NCBI RefSeq assembly: GCF_958295425.1
Contig: NC_081138.1
Coordinates: 22,301,886 to 22,365,885 of the forward strand
Direction of reading: 5' to 3'
DNA: 64,000 nt
Source of the DNA: Solea solea
Taxonomy: Eukaryota > Chordata > Actinopteri > Pleuronectiformes > Soleidae
Shown: positions 61,284 to 64,000 of the stretch, piece after piece
How positions within the stretch are numbered: position 1 is the stretch's first letter
Layout of the letters: each line of letters opens with the position of its first letter
The notes under the pieces: generated by a model
Databases searched by the model: none
Told to the model about the DNA's origin: nothing
Seen by the model: only the letters and a program-made list of their open reading frames with translations
Translations under genes and position numbers: made by a program

Positions 61284-64000
61284 GTAAGTGACCGAAACTG
61301 CCTATCTAAGCACGCGTACAAGTTTGATATTGTAGTGGTGTTGCTTCTATACACGACCTCCAGATAACACGTAACTTTTATATGTGGTTATTAACATGTC
61401 AATGATGGTTTGGTTTGTCGACTTTAATTTAAAGACGTGAAATAAAAACTACGTTTGATGGAGGAGGCTGATGCCTCTGCCCTAGTCTGGGATAAGGTTA
61501 GCTAGCTAACTTATTCATTAGATGTTATTTATGATCAATACAGCGATGTGAGACATTTGTGTGGCAGCAGATTTTCAGGAAAGTGTTCAGTTTCTTCCCA
61601 GTTTAAACTAGTTGAGCAGGTTGCAGGTAAAGGCTTAGGCTGGCTGCTGACAAGTGATCAGGGAATGTTACTCTATCAGTTCATCTCACTGACAAAAAAG
61701 GGAGGTATGAGTTATAGGCTGTATTGTAGTCCTCAGCTACAACAGCAACGTGTTGAATTATTTGTTTTAAACTGGGGACACACTCCAAAATGTTTTGCCA
61801 AATTTTACCCACAATTCACAGTTGGGCAGAGTCTGCACCAGTCAGCACTTGTGGGGTACAGTCAGCTTTGCCAGTTGGCACAGAAATCTGGTAAAGACTC
61901 AAATCAGCAAGTGTGTGAGGGTAACAGACCTGACCTGGCCTCAGTCGAAGTCAATCAAAGCCCATTTTGGACACAAAGTAAATAAGTAAAAAAGCATGTG
62001 AGACACAGGAAATGGTGTCAGAAGACGACAGGAAGCAAAACTGTGTCAAAACTGTTGCTCTCGTAGACATGGTTTGATGCGATCAGTTGGTTTGACAAAT
62101 CATGTAGTCTGATCCCTCATCAGGCGCAGTCTGAAATCAGTTAGTAGGGCTGAACACATTTTTTTTATATCAATTATTATCTCGATTTACACACACCATA
62201 TCTCTACATGGGGAAGAGAACTGAAGAGAACGTCTTGTATACACATTTTAAATATGTTTTCCGAATGAAAATGAGAATAATGATGGAAAAATAACAATTC
62301 CATCTGATGTCGCAAATCATATTGCAATTTCTGTCAAAATTATCACAATTAGATATTTATTCAAAATCGTTTAGTGTGTACTCCAAGTATTTTTAGAATT
62401 GGTTACGACTTTGAAAGTTGTGTAGTGTCCCCAGCTTGCCTCCAGAACTGACAACAGTATCTACAAAATCTATAATTTGCTAGTAATAATTGACCATTTC
62501 TTCGTATTACTCTTGACATTCAAGAAAATCATTAGCTGTCCTGATTTTCTTTCATCGTTTTTCTTCAAGTATCTTAATAGAAATTACTTCAATCATTGTT
62601 TTACTAAAATATCGTCCAGATATACATAATTATCTGTTGATTATTTCTTTGGTTCAAAAAATGTCCATACAATGGAGGAAAATGTTGATTGCTGTCTCCC
62701 AAACTTCAAAATGACTATGTCCCCATATGTCGTGCTTTGTCCACAAAGCAAATATATTAAGTTTGTTGTAGATGAGCAAGGACACCAGGACATATTCACA
62801 CTTATCATAGACTTTTTTATTAAAAAACTATTTTATTTATTTTTTTACCAAAAGTAAAAACACTCAAACTGGTCAGTTGATTGTCAAAATAATTGCAGAT
62901 TAATTTTCTGATCCCCTCCATTGCAAATATTATGGTTTAGCGGTTACCATCTGACACTGATATACCTCCAGGACCTTTTATAAAGCATTTTAAAGATGGA
63001 GCAATCACATTTAGAAGGGCCACCTGTTGTGGAGTTCTGGCTCCTGATTGGATAAAGTGTTGTGCAATACTTTACTGTTTCTCTTAAGATTTACAGTCAT
63101 ACTGGGCCTCTCACTGACAGTGAGAGGCCCATGACATTGAGCAAACATTCAAGATCAATTATAGCTCTCAGAATATAGAGCTATTCAACACAGATTTTAA
63201 CTAAAGGAGTTTAATGATAGCACATGGAAGGCCCCCTTTACACCTGGCATTAAAATTGGTTTTTGGTTATCTGATTCCAATCGGATAACGCATTAAAACT
63301 TATAAATGAACTTATATATGAGTGTAAGGTGAAAAACTGCACAGTCACCTCTGCTTTTGTCGGTTTTCCGCTTTTTTCAAAGACAACCTCTTCCTATGCT
63401 TCGAAAAGCAAAGAGGAGTCTATACAATAGCACAACTTCACATGCTGTAGCTTAGTTCATGGATTGAAGGCTTGGCATGCCCCAGTGGCATGATGCACTG
63501 TCACTGCCAGTACTGTAATTGGCTTCTTCCTGACATCCTTTATGTCTTGCTGTTTGTCATTTAAATGCTAAAACAGTGTCTTTCTTCACTGGCTTTCATT
63601 TAACCTCCATGTTTGTCAATGTCCACTGGGCTCATGTGTCCTGAAGGCAAAACAGTCGCTACCAGCCTACCAGCTGCTGAAGGGCTTTGTCACAGTGAAG
63701 TTTTACTCCACCGAAGATCATTATTGTAGCACTGTTAACATAATCAGTGGGGCTATAATAAGCTTTACTGCAAGTTCTCTTGATCATGCCACTTGAGAGC
63801 ATTGCTGTTACACACGTACAGTACATAACGTACACTATGTCGTTAACCTCGAGACAAGCCCCATGCAGAAGTAATAATGGATGCAGCAACTGTGAGGTTT
63901 AACCAGCCTTTAGATTCCCTTTGTCTCCTTTTTAAAAAAAATTTTTTTTAAATCTTAAGATGATGTTGTTAAAGGACTGTACAGCAGGAGTGAGCCAGTC
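61284..64000 (+). other. Probable first intron of the unidentified gene
   Basis: No splice-bounded coding exon was found. The stretch contains an inverted copy of the unclassified dispersed repeat (about 62935-63110: GTTGTGGAGTTCTGGCTCCT and GATTGGATAAAGTGTTG) and T/A homopolymers. A 145-codon open frame at 61548-61985 starts at GTG and matches nothing I know. Confidence 0.45.

Noticed and set aside
61548..61985. 145-codon plus-strand open frame
   Set aside because: It starts at GTG, has no recognisable domain and no splice signals, and lies in the probable first intron of the unidentified gene.
1..64000. CRISPR arrays, operons, prophage or other prokaryotic systems
   Set aside because: No regularly spaced repeats with unique spacers and no long uninterrupted genes; split GT-AG genes show this is vertebrate DNA.

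Overview
The window is ordinary vertebrate chromosomal DNA, most likely from a teleost fish. It is AT-rich, full of CA/TG microsatellites, carries several fish-type interspersed repeats, and its genes are split into many short exons with GT-AG introns. No prokaryotic genes, CRISPR arrays, operons or phage features are visible. Exons were joined by hand, using splice sites and codon phase at every junction.

Layout, left to right. 1-8774 is the start of a long SMYD3 intron 1; the only SMYD3 coding exon in the window is 8775-8935 (minus), with its promoter just above. 8936-14833 is intergenic sequence plus the CNST 3' UTR. CNST (consortin, minus) has 12 coding exons from 30289 down to 14834 and a 5' UTR exon near 32.6 kb; the model encodes 794 residues. 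TFB2M (minus) runs 38978-34260 in 9 coding exons (443 aa). SCCPDH (plus) runs 41759-48831 in 12 exons (427 aa). GCFC2 (minus) runs 59655-50754 in 18 exons (870 aa) and is tail-to-tail with SCCPDH. At 61.0-61.28 kb a GC-richer segment with a strong splice donor looks like the 5' UTR exon of an unidentified plus-strand gene, head-to-head with GCFC2; the rest is probably its first intron.

The genes do not form a pathway. CNST is a trans-Golgi sorting receptor for connexins, TFB2M a mitochondrial transcription factor derived from an rRNA methyltransferase, SCCPDH a lipid-droplet/membrane Rossmann oxidoreductase-like protein, GCFC2 a spliceosome-disassembly factor, and SMYD3 a SET/MYND methyltransferase. 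SMYD3, CNST, TFB2M and SCCPDH are also neighbours in human 1q44, which supports the calls; GCFC2 lies elsewhere in human (2p12).

I found no convincing new biological system. The items most worth checking are a promoter block shared by SMYD3 and GCFC2, micro-exons and a long Ser/Thr/Pro exon in consortin, coding microsatellites in CNST and GCFC2, loss of the methyltransferase motif in TFB2M, and several repeat families, one of which (five copies here) I could not name.
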